64,000 nucleotides of DNA. It comes from Shewanella canadensis. Lineage in GTDB: Bacteria; Pseudomonadota; Gammaproteobacteria; Enterobacterales; Shewanellaceae. Each line of letters opens with the position of its first letter. Position 1 is the stretch's first letter. Shown one piece after another: positions 7,669-15,801 of this stretch. A program made the position numbers and the translations under genes. Under the pieces are notes generated by a model, which made no database searches, had not been told where the DNA came from, and was given only the letters and a program-made list of their open reading frames with translations. Where the stretch lies: assembly GCF_003966225.1 (NCBI RefSeq), contig NZ_RXNU01000019.1:1-64000 (forward strand), written 5' to 3'.

Positions 7669-7978
7669 GTAAGCGTCCGGCGAACTACGTCTAGTTAAGT
7701 TTGACGTGCCTGGGTAATAGGCTGTTGAGGTCGCAGTTAGAGTGAGATCATTGCTCTAAACAGTGTTTGATGTAAGCGAATGGCGTTAGCCCATTCGCTG
7801 TGGTTGTTTCTCTGATGCTGTACAAAATGGCACTTGCCTCAGCCCCACGATGATTGTGGTTAAACAGCCAATGTTTACGCCCTATCACAATCGGTTTTAC
7901 TGCGCGCTCTGCACGGTTATTGTCAATATTGAGTTGTATGTCTGTGTCGAGCGTTCTTCGTAAGTACTTGGTAACCAA
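7669..7978 (-). mobile_element. IS66-family remnant (C-terminal transposase fragment and one end)
   Basis: On the minus strand 7748-7978 encodes 76 residues ending an IS66-type transposase: LNIDNNRAERAVKPIVIGRK, then WLFNHNHRGAEASAILYSI and LTPFAYIKHCLEQ. IDNNRAERA carries the family's last acidic catalytic residue. GTAAGCGTCCGGCGAACT at 7669 resembles an IS66 terminal inverted repeat. Everything upstream of KYLRRTLDT is missing, so the element is dead. Its broken edge is shared with the start of a plus-strand lipoprotein ORF. Confidence 0.85.
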
Positions 7979-8219
7979 TATTGCACTCTATATTGTGCTA
8001 TTCATGCTAGCCGGTTGTCAGTCAGTACTTTTAAAGGACGGCAGTTTAGATAAACCTAAACCCCAAGTCATCTGGCAGCTTGATCCTATACCTTATTTAG
8101 ATGTGACTGATTATCCCAATGATCCTGTAGCTAAGAAACTCAAGGCCCGTGAGATTGGACAAGAGCAGGCAAAACAAAAAATGTCAACATTTGGCCGAGT
8201 AGAGGTAAGGGGGGAGTGA
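7938..8219 (+). CDS. Putative small lipoprotein, start overlapping IS66 remnant
   Basis: From ATG 7938 the product has 93 residues. It has a hydrophobic signal and lipobox, IALYIVLFMLAGC, with Cys expected to be lipidated, followed by a short secreted part (PQVIWQLDPIPYLDVTDYPN) rich in Pro and Asp and a charged C-terminus. The frame is open further upstream through the IS66 remnant. The natural start may have been at or near TTG 7968, with the IS fragment having replaced the promoter. No family is recognised. It may be unexpressed. Confidence 0.5.
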   Translation: MSVSSVLRKYLVTNIALYIVLFMLAGCQSVLLKDGSLDKPKPQVIWQLDPIPYLDVTDYPNDPVAKKLKAREIGQEQAKQKMSTFGRVEVRGE

Positions 8220-8347
8220 TGCTTGAAGCGTGTGACTGTCACCTAGTCAGGGATGGCAAGAGCATCATCGAATTTCGACCCGAGACATTTTTCGTTGCAG
8301 TCCTCAAGCTACGACATAAATATTATTACATAAATGGCCATATCTAA

Positions 8348-8369
8348 GGCTCCCCTGCACCGAGGAGCC
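8348..8369 (-). terminator. Hairpin downstream of the BMP gene
   Basis: GGCTCC and GGAGCC pair around a 10-base loop, 14 bases after the stop of the minus-strand BMP-family gene. Confidence 0.55.
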
Positions 8370-8382
8370 CTGTGGTTAAGCC

Positions 8383-9387
8383 TTAGTAGTTACAGCTGTT
8401 GTCGACCATGTAGTCATGCACCTTAATCTCACCGGATTGGATCTTGGCGGTGATCTCGCCAACCTTGGCTTCCATCTCGGGGGTGACCAGTTCACGGTTA
8501 TACTCGTCTAACGCCCAGTTGACACCATTCTCTTTCAGGCCACGGCTGTCGATGCCGGCAGTGAATGAACCACCCTCGGCAGCCTTAAATATATCGAATG
8601 TAGCCACGCCAACCAGCTTAACCATAGAGGTCAGCATGACCCCAGGTTGAAGGTGGTTTTGGTTCGAATCGACACCGATGGCAAACTTACCCTCGTCCTT
8701 GGCGGCTTGGTAAACACCGTCACCGGTAGGACCAGCGGCGGCGAAGACAACATCGACGCCCTTGGTGAACTGGCTCTTGGTTAATTCGCTACCCCGTCCC
8801 GGATCATTCCAGGCCGCACTGGTAGAACCTGTCATGTTTTGGAACATTTGAGTATCTTTATTGATGTACTTGGCGCCCTGCTCATAACCACAGGCAAATT
8901 TACGAATAAGCGGAATGTCCATACCACCAACGAAGCCGACCTTGTTGGTCTTAGACTTCATTGCAGCCAGTGCCCCCACGAGGAACGAGCCTTCATGCTC
9001 TTTAAATACCAGTGACTTAACATTTGGTAAGTCGACGACCGAATCTATGATGACGAAATCTGTGTCAGGGTACTTCTTGGCAACCTTCTCCAGCGCCGAA
9101 CCATACATGAAACCGACGACAACTATCGGATTAAACCCGCGACGCGCTAGGCGCTCCAGACCCTGCTCACGTTGGGCACCATTGGCAGGCACAAACTCAC
9201 GAATGTCGATGTCGGATTGAGCCATATACTTGAGTACGCCATTTTGATACACGGCTTGGTTGAACGACTTATCGAATTTACCGGTAGTACTGAATGCAAC
9301 TGCAGGTTTGAAATCGGCGGCGGTAGCAACAAATGAACACATTGCTAACGAAACCACAGCAGTAGTTGCGGATAGGAGTTTCATCAT
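8383..9387 (-). CDS. BMP-family (PnrA/Med-like) periplasmic substrate-binding protein
   Basis: A basic-membrane-protein family binding protein, typically for nucleosides in ABC uptake. Starting at ATG 9387 (GAGGA five bases upstream) it has 334 residues with a cleavable Sec signal, KLLSATTAVVSLAMCSFVAT-AA. There is no lipobox at the cleavage site, so it is probably free in the periplasm. Family landmarks are AVAFSTTGKFDKSFNQAVYQ near the N-terminus, NPIVVVGFMYGSALEKVAKK, VDVVFAAAGPTGDGVYQAAK and IGVDSNQNHLQPG. No permease or ATPase gene is adjacent, so it may act with a transporter elsewhere. A hairpin follows the stop. Confidence 0.9.
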   Translation of the reverse strand: MMKLLSATTAVVSLAMCSFVATAADFKPAVAFSTTGKFDKSFNQAVYQNGVLKYMAQSDIDIREFVPANGAQREQGLERLARRGFNPIVVVGFMYGSALEKVAKKYPDTDFVIIDSVVDLPNVKSLVFKEHEGSFLVGALAAMKSKTNKVGFVGGMDIPLIRKFACGYEQGAKYINKDTQMFQNMTGSTSAAWNDPGRGSELTKSQFTKGVDVVFAAAGPTGDGVYQAAKDEGKFAIGVDSNQNHLQPGVMLTSMVKLVGVATFDIFKAAEGGSFTAGIDSRGLKENGVNWALDEYNRELVTPEMEAKVGEITAKIQSGEIKVHDYMVDNSCNY

Positions 9388-9479
9388 TCTCGTCCTCTTG
9401 GTATGTAGGTATTGTTTTGAGTTCAGCATGAGTCTTCATCTGTGGCTTGCTATGGTTGCAAATCATTAAGCTGAGATAC

Positions 9480-10080
9480 TGAACTGGTTCATTGCGAGGA
9501 TAGAGGTTACTGTACTAAAAGATAGGATTACCAGCTTATAATGCGTCTTGGGTCTCATTCGGTGTAAGTATATGTCTGGTTTGTTTTTTTTGTAATTTCA
9601 GTACGTAAAAAAACGACCGTTTTTCATTAACTCAGGCCTTGACGCGGTCATCTACAAGCCCATAAACCTGTACTGCACTGATAGACACCGAGTTGGAGCT
9701 GGTTGACTTACAAAACCGTGGCCAATATTTTTGTCCACAACATAGTGTAGTGGCTAAAAATATTGGGCACATCATTAGGAATACATTTTTTAATCAAAAC
9801 TTCAAAAGCGAGAGTCAAACTTCTTGCTCATTGAAGAAGTGTGCTAGCGGAGAAACTCATTTATGTCCAGGAATTGTGATCGTTCCTACCCCTATGGGTG
9901 AGCAGTGAACTGCAAATTTAACATTCATTTTCTTTGATAATTTATCGGTATTGGAGTTATTTAACGTTGAAATTAGGGGGGGGCAGCATTTTGGCTGTTT
10001 CATATAAATGCGCCAAGTTAGGAAAAAGCCATAGCTCTCATCGGGATGATGATGTGTCAGCTACACTCGAATTACGGACG
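9480..10080. other. Intergenic region
   Basis: About 600 bases with no supported gene. A plus-strand ORF at 9693-9908 lacks a ribosome site and has an unlikely composition. The leader of the minus-strand BMP gene must lie here, but no operator could be named. Confidence 0.4.
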
Positions 10081-10109
10081 TTGATAGTTGCTTTATTACT
10101 GAGTATAAT
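10081..10109 (+). promoter_or_regulatory. Near-consensus sigma70 promoter
   Basis: TTGATA (10081-10086) and TATAAT (10104-10109) with an exact 17-bp spacer. It lies 32 bases before the ATG of a 55-codon ORF that also has a GGAG ribosome site and a terminator. Confidence 0.75.
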
Positions 10110-10140
10110 TTAGCCAAGGTCAACGTTGGAGCGAGTTCTC

Positions 10141-10308
10141 ATGAGTAATAGTTACTCGGATATAAAAGCTGAAAAAAGCGCCCGCCAATCTCGATATGTT
10201 GCTAAATTGCACTGCAATGGTTTTGCAGCATCTGTTAGTCGAAGATCTAACTTAGGCCGCAGTCGTAAAAGTAACGCTCCGCTTTCTGCACCATCATTTG
10301 TGATATAA
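10141..10308 (+). CDS. Small basic protein (55 aa) with its own promoter and terminator
   Basis: Starts MSNSYSDIKAEKSARQSRYV and ends SKSNAPLSAPSFVI in variant form (RKSNAPLSAPSFVI). It is rich in Arg, Lys and Ser and has no membrane segment. Expression signals are unusually complete: TTGATA-17-TATAAT upstream, GGAGCGAG at 10128-10135 spaced well for ATG 10141, and a hairpin with T-tract after the stop. This layout supports a real, well-transcribed small gene, though an sRNA with an incidental ORF is possible. No family is recognised. Confidence 0.6.
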   Translation: MSNSYSDIKAEKSARQSRYVAKLHCNGFAASVSRRSNLGRSRKSNAPLSAPSFVI

Positions 10309-10338
10309 GTAGATAAGTATCACACGGTTATACATAAC

Positions 10339-10364
10339 AAAGTCTCTTTAATGAGGCTTTTTTG
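10339..10364 (+). terminator. Terminator after the 55-aa gene
   Basis: AAGTCTC pairs with GAGGCTT (one G-U) around TTTAAT and is followed by six T residues. Confidence 0.7.
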
Positions 10365-10559
10365 TTTATATTGAGCTGTCCTATATAAAATTGTCACTCC
10401 TCTAGGGCATATTTTGGTGAAGACGCACAGCCAAGAGTACTGCTCACTTCTATCTTATGGTCGCTCCGTCCATAAATGACCAATGTTCTAAAAGTGCAAA
10501 GAATCGTTGCAAGCCACATTATTACTGGATCGCCGGATTAATTAACGATTGATGTTTTC

Positions 10560-10811
10560 TCAAGCAAAGCCGCCTGACTCTATAGCCTTAAGGTACTCAA
10601 TAACTTGTTCAGCTTGGCCTGATCCACAAAGTGATTTGGCCGTTTTATTACCAAAAGCAGGTATAGGTTCATTCTCAAACCAGCTGATTATGTTATCTGC
10701 GTTGCCTGACCAATTTAGTAATAAAGGATAAATGTACTTCTTTTCGTTTTCAGAAAAGTATTGGCCAATCGCTTTTTCTAACAACTCGCGTGATTTTGAT
10801 ACATCTACCAT
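10560..10811 (-). CDS. MbcA/ParS-type (DUF2384) antitoxin-like protein, orphan
   Basis: An 83-residue protein whose C-terminal half, ISWFENEPIPAFGNKTAKSL followed by GQAEQVIEYLKAI, is the conserved MbcA/ParS toxin-binding domain. Family members normally pair with a RES-domain NAD-degrading toxin encoded just downstream. Here no RES gene is found on either side. The usual N-terminal DNA-binding part is short. The ribosome site AAGGAG is well placed. It may be a solitary antitoxin left after toxin loss, or it may neutralise a toxin elsewhere. Confidence 0.75.
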   Translation of the reverse strand: MVDVSKSRELLEKAIGQYFSENEKKYIYPLLLNWSGNADNIISWFENEPIPAFGNKTAKSLCGSGQAEQVIEYLKAIESGGFA

Positions 10812-11094
10812 TGTTTCTACTCCTTATCACTTTCTGCTCATTAGAATTTAGCTTATCTCGGATAGGCCTTCAAACCTTACTTCTGAGACTGGCAAGATGT
10901 TGAACCCTACTTTCGCTCCGGTTTGTAAACATTAATGCCGCGAGTATGCTTATCGACTTAGCATCTAAGTTCGACTAATTATTGCTTTAAAATCAGATTA
11001 TTTATTATCAGTAGATATAAAATATAAGCTGAAAAACATAAGAGGAAATGAACTCTGATCTAAAGATTTTGTTAATAGTTTTTATGACAACATT
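10812..11094. other. Intergenic, AT-rich
   Basis: No gene supported. It contains the leader of the MbcA-like gene and an AT-rich tract around 10970-11040. Confidence 0.4.
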
Positions 11095-11235
11095 ATGGAA
11101 ATAAAGACGCAGATAATCATCTCAAATAAAAAACTAACCATTTATTACAGACTGCGAACAAGGCATTCAGGTGATACCTACGACGCATTTGATTTAGACG
11201 TACTATCAGCATATTCGCTCCCATATTTTCCCTAA
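11095..11235 (+). CDS. Doubtful small ORF (46 aa)
   Basis: Reads MEIKTQIIISNKKLTIYYRL and ends DVLSAYSLPYFP. No ribosome site is visible and no family is recognised. Listed because the composition looks protein-like in an otherwise empty stretch. Confidence 0.22.
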   Translation: MEIKTQIIISNKKLTIYYRLRTRHSGDTYDAFDLDVLSAYSLPYFP

Positions 11236-11435
11236 TTCAAATCAAGTTAGGTGGAGTGTTTAATTCAACGTGGTTTTGTCCAAAAGCGTGACAAGAATAA
11301 TTAAACATTATTGTCAGCCGACAAAAAGGCCTAGCTCTGGAAAAAGGCCCGCAGTTCAACTCGACATAAAGGCTATAACCGCTAAGCTCACCCCATGATG
11401 AGCACCTCCAGGTTGAGCCGTCTATCTGTCTTTAA

Positions 11436-11508
11436 TGTAGGACCGGCTTTAGCCGGGAAAGATGATACAAATGCGGCCAGACAATCGCGGCTGAAGCACT
11501 CTCCTACA
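11436..11508. repeat. REPIN (complete two-arm unit)
   Basis: TGTAGGACCGGCTTTAGCCG followed by GGAA, a 25-base spacer, then ATCGCGGCTGAAGCACTCTC followed by CTACA. The two arms face each other and end in TGTAGGA / TCCTACA, a textbook REPIN arrangement. Confidence 0.9.
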
Positions 11509-11760
11509 ATATGGCAAGAAGATGTGATGTAACCTTGTTTTTTATGGCTTATTGTAAGCGTAATGTTAATTACGTTGGTTAGTGTGAATATTTGCCCTAC
11601 CAGTGTCACGTTTGTGGCAGTGACAGTTTTTTGACGTCTGTCTCAAATTCTACAAATATACTTACCTTTTTGATTTTTGTCATGGAGTTAACACCTAAAA
11701 GGGAGTACTTTCCTTTGCTGTAAAAATGAAAAAAAAACATAATGTTAGAAGGATTTAACA

Positions 11761-12090
11761 ATGCAGTTAAATGGTGTAAGCAATAAAAACAGTCATTCAC
11801 GTAGATCTATTTTTAGGCTGTTGGGTTTGATATTTATGACGGTCCCGTTTTTAGTGGCTTTTCCAGCATCAGCAGATCATGCGCTAGCTAAGTGCACCTC
11901 AGAGTCTAAATCACTTTGGGCTGCAGATAATTTAAGTGTGGGTTGGAAGAAGGCCAATGAAAAACAAGATCAACGGATTAGACGTTGCCTAGTTAAAATT
12001 AATTCTAAAAAAATTAATAGGGGTCCTAAAGAGAACCTTGAGCCGGTAGAGGATACACACGACATGATCGATATTGCAGTGACTGACTAA
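11761..12090 (+). CDS. Hypothetical secreted protein (109 aa)
   Basis: Residues about 17-38 (FRLLGLIFMTVPFLVAFPAS-A) form a Sec signal after a basic N-terminus, with probable cleavage after ASA. The mature part is about 70 residues with two cysteines (KCTSES and RRCLVK) that could form a disulfide, and is otherwise polar and basic then acidic at the end. GAAGGA lies eight bases before the ATG. No family is recognised. It is a single gene between repeat clusters. Confidence 0.6.
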   Translation: MQLNGVSNKNSHSRRSIFRLLGLIFMTVPFLVAFPASADHALAKCTSESKSLWAADNLSVGWKKANEKQDQRIRRCLVKINSKKINRGPKENLEPVEDTHDMIDIAVTD

Positions 12091-12174
12091 TAGGGTCGTG
12101 AACTTGTTTATATCGAATGCGATCTTCAGCTTTCGAGCTTGTTTCCTTCGATAACATCTTCGTGTCTTAAAAGG

Positions 12175-12359
12175 TTCGCGGCTAAAGCGCGCTCCTACAG
12201 AAGAGTACAGCGATTTTTGTATCGTGTAGGACTGGCTTTGATGTAAGACCGGCTTCAGCCGGGAAAGATTTGGTGTAAATCTAATAGCTGATTTTTATCA
12301 CTGATAAAAAGATTCGTGGCTGAAGCACACTCCTACAACGGCTAAATCACGCTCCTACA
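12175..12359. repeat. REPIN cluster
   Basis: Contains arms from 12175, 12225, 12242, 12312 and a second half at 12336-12359, mixing GGCTAAAGC and GGCTGAAGC versions. Confidence 0.9.
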
Positions 12360-12379
12360 GAGGAACGTGTCTACCTTTT

Positions 12380-13984
12380 CTAGTCTCTACCTATCTCTAT
12401 TGCAGCCTCGGGTAAAAGCTTTTTATACTCAACAGCTAGTGCTTCTTTAGCTTCATCATCGCCATGGACTATGCGGATATGCGTAGGTTTATGGTGCATA
12501 CGGTTGACGAAGTTGATGAGGTTATTCTGATCGGCATGAGCCGAGTAGCCGCTGATGGTGTGCACGCCGGCTTTTATGTCACGCTTATCTCCTTTCAGAT
12601 AGACATAACCTCCCTTAGGGCCATAGGTCTGAATATCTCTTCCTGGCGTTCCCCGTGCCTGATATCCCACAAATAGAATGTCGGCAGTCGGTTCATCGAT
12701 GAACTGCCGCAGATAGTTCATTATCCTCCCCCCACTGCACATGCCGCTGGCGGCGATGACTATGGCAGGTTTATCTCTTTTAGATAGGTACTCTACCGTC
12801 GATAGGTGTTCTTGGTGGCTGTCGACGGTATAAAGTTGTTCGAAGTCGAGTGGGTGTCTGTGCTGCTTAAGTTTTTGCCTGGCCTCCTTGTCCCACAGCT
12901 CTTTGAACTCGATGTATTTGTCGGTGAAATTTGCGGCCATGGGGGAGTCGACTATGATTTCAATGCTTTTCCACATTTGAGATTGCCACATCTTGCTACT
13001 TTTTTGCTGGCCGGGCTGATTATTGAACTCTTGCTTGATAGTGCTTCCGTGCTTGCCCTCTGTGTCAGGAACATTGTTACCGGAGCGGGTATCGGATAGC
13101 TTGCGCTGCTGAAAAATGATCTGTTCGAGTTCATATAACAGCTCTTGGGTTCGACCTATGCTAAAGGCCGGAATGAGTACCACGCCATTGTCTGATACGG
13201 CTTTTTCTATCACTTTTTTCAGGCTCTGAGTGCGCTTCTTACGACCTTGGTGGATTCTGTCGCCATAGGTGGATTCGATCACTAAGGTGTCCGCCATGTA
13301 GGGACTCTTGGGGCTGGCAAGAAGCGGTGTATAGGTTGCGCCCAGATCGCCGGAAAAGACGACTCTATGTTTGTTTACCGTTTTGGGATTCAGTCTATCT
13401 GTTTTTGGTCTGCTGAGTTCTATCTCTATGTAGGCCGAACCAAGAATGTGACCCGCAGGTTTAAATTTTGCCTTAGCCTTGCTAAAGCCTGAAGTGTTGG
13501 CCTCGTTGCTGCTTTGAACTGATTGGGTACGGTTTACTTCGAGTGGAAACCATTGGTTATATTCGATAGGCACCAGTAGTTGTCTTAACTTTTCCAGGTA
13601 AAGCTTGATAAGCCTCTTATCTTTAGTGACACCTACGCGGATAGCATCTTCGATCACCATTGGCAGTAGGGCTGCCGTCGCAGCTGTGGCGAAAATGGGT
13701 TGATCAAAGCCGGCCGCTAGAAGGTAAGGGATACGGCCCACATGATCGATGTGGCAGTGTGTGACTAAGAGTGCTGTGATATTACCTATATCGAATGCTA
13801 CTTCTAACTGTTCAGCATTCGAGCTTCCGACAGTTTCAGCTCCCTGGAACAGACCACAATCGATAAGCAGACTGGTTTGCTCATTGATAACCAGCTGGTG
13901 GCAAGAGCCTGTCACGCCATTTACTGCACCATGATGGATGATATCTACAGCTTGTTTTGAAGATATGGTTTGAGTTTTTGGCAA
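12380..13984 (-). CDS. MBL-fold, beta-CASP ribonuclease-like protein
   Basis: A 534-residue metallo-beta-lactamase with a beta-CASP insert, a family of RNA exo/endonucleases. Zinc-binding motif THCHIDHVGR is near residue 77. Other landmarks are VESTYGDR, PAFSIGRTQELLYEL (beta-CASP start), IVDSPMAANFT, IAASGMCSGGRIMNYL and SGYSAHADQNNL (RMMBL), then IRIVHGDDEAKEAL. The start codon is TTG at 13984, preceded by GGGAG at proper spacing. It is longer than the usual 450 residues owing to a polar insert (about 290-335, SGNNVPDTEGKHGS) within the beta-CASP region. It is monocistronic with REPIN clusters on both sides. The substrate is not predictable. Confidence 0.9.
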   Translation of the reverse strand: MPKTQTISSKQAVDIIHHGAVNGVTGSCHQLVINEQTSLLIDCGLFQGAETVGSSNAEQLEVAFDIGNITALLVTHCHIDHVGRIPYLLAAGFDQPIFATAATAALLPMVIEDAIRVGVTKDKRLIKLYLEKLRQLLVPIEYNQWFPLEVNRTQSVQSSNEANTSGFSKAKAKFKPAGHILGSAYIEIELSRPKTDRLNPKTVNKHRVVFSGDLGATYTPLLASPKSPYMADTLVIESTYGDRIHQGRKKRTQSLKKVIEKAVSDNGVVLIPAFSIGRTQELLYELEQIIFQQRKLSDTRSGNNVPDTEGKHGSTIKQEFNNQPGQQKSSKMWQSQMWKSIEIIVDSPMAANFTDKYIEFKELWDKEARQKLKQHRHPLDFEQLYTVDSHQEHLSTVEYLSKRDKPAIVIAASGMCSGGRIMNYLRQFIDEPTADILFVGYQARGTPGRDIQTYGPKGGYVYLKGDKRDIKAGVHTISGYSAHADQNNLINFVNRMHHKPTHIRIVHGDDEAKEALAVEYKKLLPEAAIEIGRD

Positions 13985-14108
13985 AATACACTCCCTGTAT
14001 GTTTGTCTCTATCCTTTTTGAATATATAGCCTTTCAAAGGGAGAGCAAGCGGTTTCCGTTGAAAACCTGTTTCTGTTGCTGCCGATAAAAAGATTTGTTG
14101 CTAAAAGC

Positions 14109-14297
14109 TTCGCGGCTGAAGCACGCTCCTACAATGGGGGATGTACCGTATAGGGTTGTGGCGTAGGACTGGCTTTGATGTAAGACCGGCTTCAGCCGGG
14201 AATAGCTTTGAGATTGATGCATAGATGACTCTATATCGCGGATAAAATGATTCGTGGCTGAAGCACACTCCTACAACGGCTAAAGCACGCTTCTACA
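14109..14297. repeat. REPIN cluster
   Basis: Arms from 14109, 14163, 14179 and 14251, and a degenerate half to 14297. The arrangement closely parallels the 12175-12359 cluster on the other side of the MBL gene, including CTACAACGGCTAAA. Confidence 0.88.
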
Positions 14298-14714
14298 GAG
14301 GGAATGGCCTGAAGCCTCGAATCTCCACATTTCTCTAGACACACTTCACTAATCAAAGATATAGGTTGTAAACATACAATTGAGAACTTCATATCGTATT
14401 TTGTTATAAGTATTATGGTATTTATAACTTTAAATTCGTTTGTCTGCTGGGTATGATGATTTCAGAGCGTCATCTTGACGATATTTTGGACTTGCTTGTA
14501 CTTGGTTACTTTTCCTTAGACAGAGCATGGTGTGTCAATGACCTTAGGTTGTCAGGTAGGGCTTAGGTAAGCACCAGGTTAACAAATGATTGGTTTGCCT
14601 GATGCTTTGGCTCATGTGACAGTGCTCAAATAACTTTATTTAGATGAAAGCGTCTTAAACAATAAATATGAGCTTGCAAAAGTAATTTTTACAATCGTTT
14701 ACACGGAAATCGAT
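14298..14714. promoter_or_regulatory. Leader region of cysD
   Basis: About 400 AT-rich bases before cysD with no ORF. The CysB-controlled promoter expected for sulfate activation genes would lie here, but no single site is clear enough to mark. Confidence 0.35.
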
Positions 14715-15620
14715 ATGTCAAAACATCTAACCCACCTGAAGCAGCTGGAAGCTGAATCGATTCAAATCATGCGTGAAGTTGCCGCTGAGTTTGATAATCC
14801 TGTGATGCTCTATTCAGTAGGTAAAGACTCCTCTGTACTGCTGCATCTGGCACGTAAGGCATTCTATCCGGGAAAAATCCCGTTTCCCTTGATGCACGTC
14901 GATACTAACTGGAAGTTCAAGGAGATGATTGAGTTTCGTGATCAGATGGCGCAAAAGCATGGCTTCGATCTTATCGTCCATAAAAATCCCCGTGGTATAG
15001 AGATGGGAATTAGCCCATTCACACATGGCAGCGCCAAGCATACAGACATCATGAAGACTGAAGGGCTTAAGCAAGCGCTCGATATGCATGGTTTCGACGC
15101 CGCTTTCGGTGGTGCACGCCGCGATGAAGAGAAGTCTCGTGCCAAGGAGCGTGTCTACTCTTTCCGCGACAACAAGCATCGCTGGGATCCTAAGAATCAG
15201 CGCCCTGAACTCTGGAATATCTATAACGGCAAGGTGGATAAAGGCGAAAGCATTCGAGTTTTCCCGCTATCTAACTGGACCGAGCTGGATATCTGGCAGT
15301 ACATCTATTTAGAAGGCATTGAGATCCCCTCTCTTTATCTGGCAGCCGAGCGCCCGGTGGTAGAGCGCGATGGCACCCTGATCATGGTCGATGATGAGCG
15401 TATGCCGATTGAGCCTGGTGAAGATGTGCAAACCAAGATGGTGCGTTTCAGAACCTTAGGTTGTTACCCCTTAACCGGTGCGGTTGAATCACAAGCGCAA
15501 ACCTTGCCGGAGATTATTCAAGAGATGTTGCTCTGTACCACATCAGAACGTCAGGGACGCGTAATCGATAACGACTCGGCTGGCTCGATGGAAAAGAAAA
15601 AGATGGAAGGGTACTTCTAA
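14715..15620 (+). CDS. cysD: Sulfate adenylyltransferase subunit 2
   Basis: The catalytic small subunit of ATP sulfurylase: it makes adenosine 5'-phosphosulfate from ATP and sulfate with CysN. It has 301 residues, full length. The PP-loop is VMLYSVGKDSSVLLHLARKA (about residues 33-52), followed by HVDTNWKFKEM, GGARRDEEKSRAKER and FPLSNWTELDIWQYI. RFRTLGCYPLTGAVES near the C-terminus is also conserved. It is the first gene of the sulfate-activation cluster, separated from cysN by 181 bases that contain a REPIN. Confidence 0.97.
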   Translation: MSKHLTHLKQLEAESIQIMREVAAEFDNPVMLYSVGKDSSVLLHLARKAFYPGKIPFPLMHVDTNWKFKEMIEFRDQMAQKHGFDLIVHKNPRGIEMGISPFTHGSAKHTDIMKTEGLKQALDMHGFDAAFGGARRDEEKSRAKERVYSFRDNKHRWDPKNQRPELWNIYNGKVDKGESIRVFPLSNWTELDIWQYIYLEGIEIPSLYLAAERPVVERDGTLIMVDDERMPIEPGEDVQTKMVRFRTLGCYPLTGAVESQAQTLPEIIQEMLLCTTSERQGRVIDNDSAGSMEKKKMEGYF

Positions 15621-15641
15621 AATTGAGAAGCGATTTTAGAA

Positions 15642-15719
15642 GTAGGACCGGCTTGCGCCGGGAAGGATGATAAAACCCATCTATAACAAGAACAATCGCG
15701 GCTGAAGCGCGCTCCTACA
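15642..15719. repeat. REPIN between cysD and cysN
   Basis: GTAGGACCGGCTTGCGCCGG unit and an inverted CGCGGCTGAAGCGCGCTCCT unit. The first arm has TTGCG instead of TTTAG, a natural variant that keeps the palindrome. Confidence 0.9.
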
Positions 15720-15801
15720 TAGATTTTGGGCTTTTGAAAATATTGAATATCGATTTAACCGTGAGCAAGGCTTTCTCGAAGCTCATAGATAAGGAATAAA
15801 A

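Noticed and set aside
9693..9908. 71-codon ORF upstream of the BMP gene
   Set aside because: No ribosome site, unlikely composition, no family.
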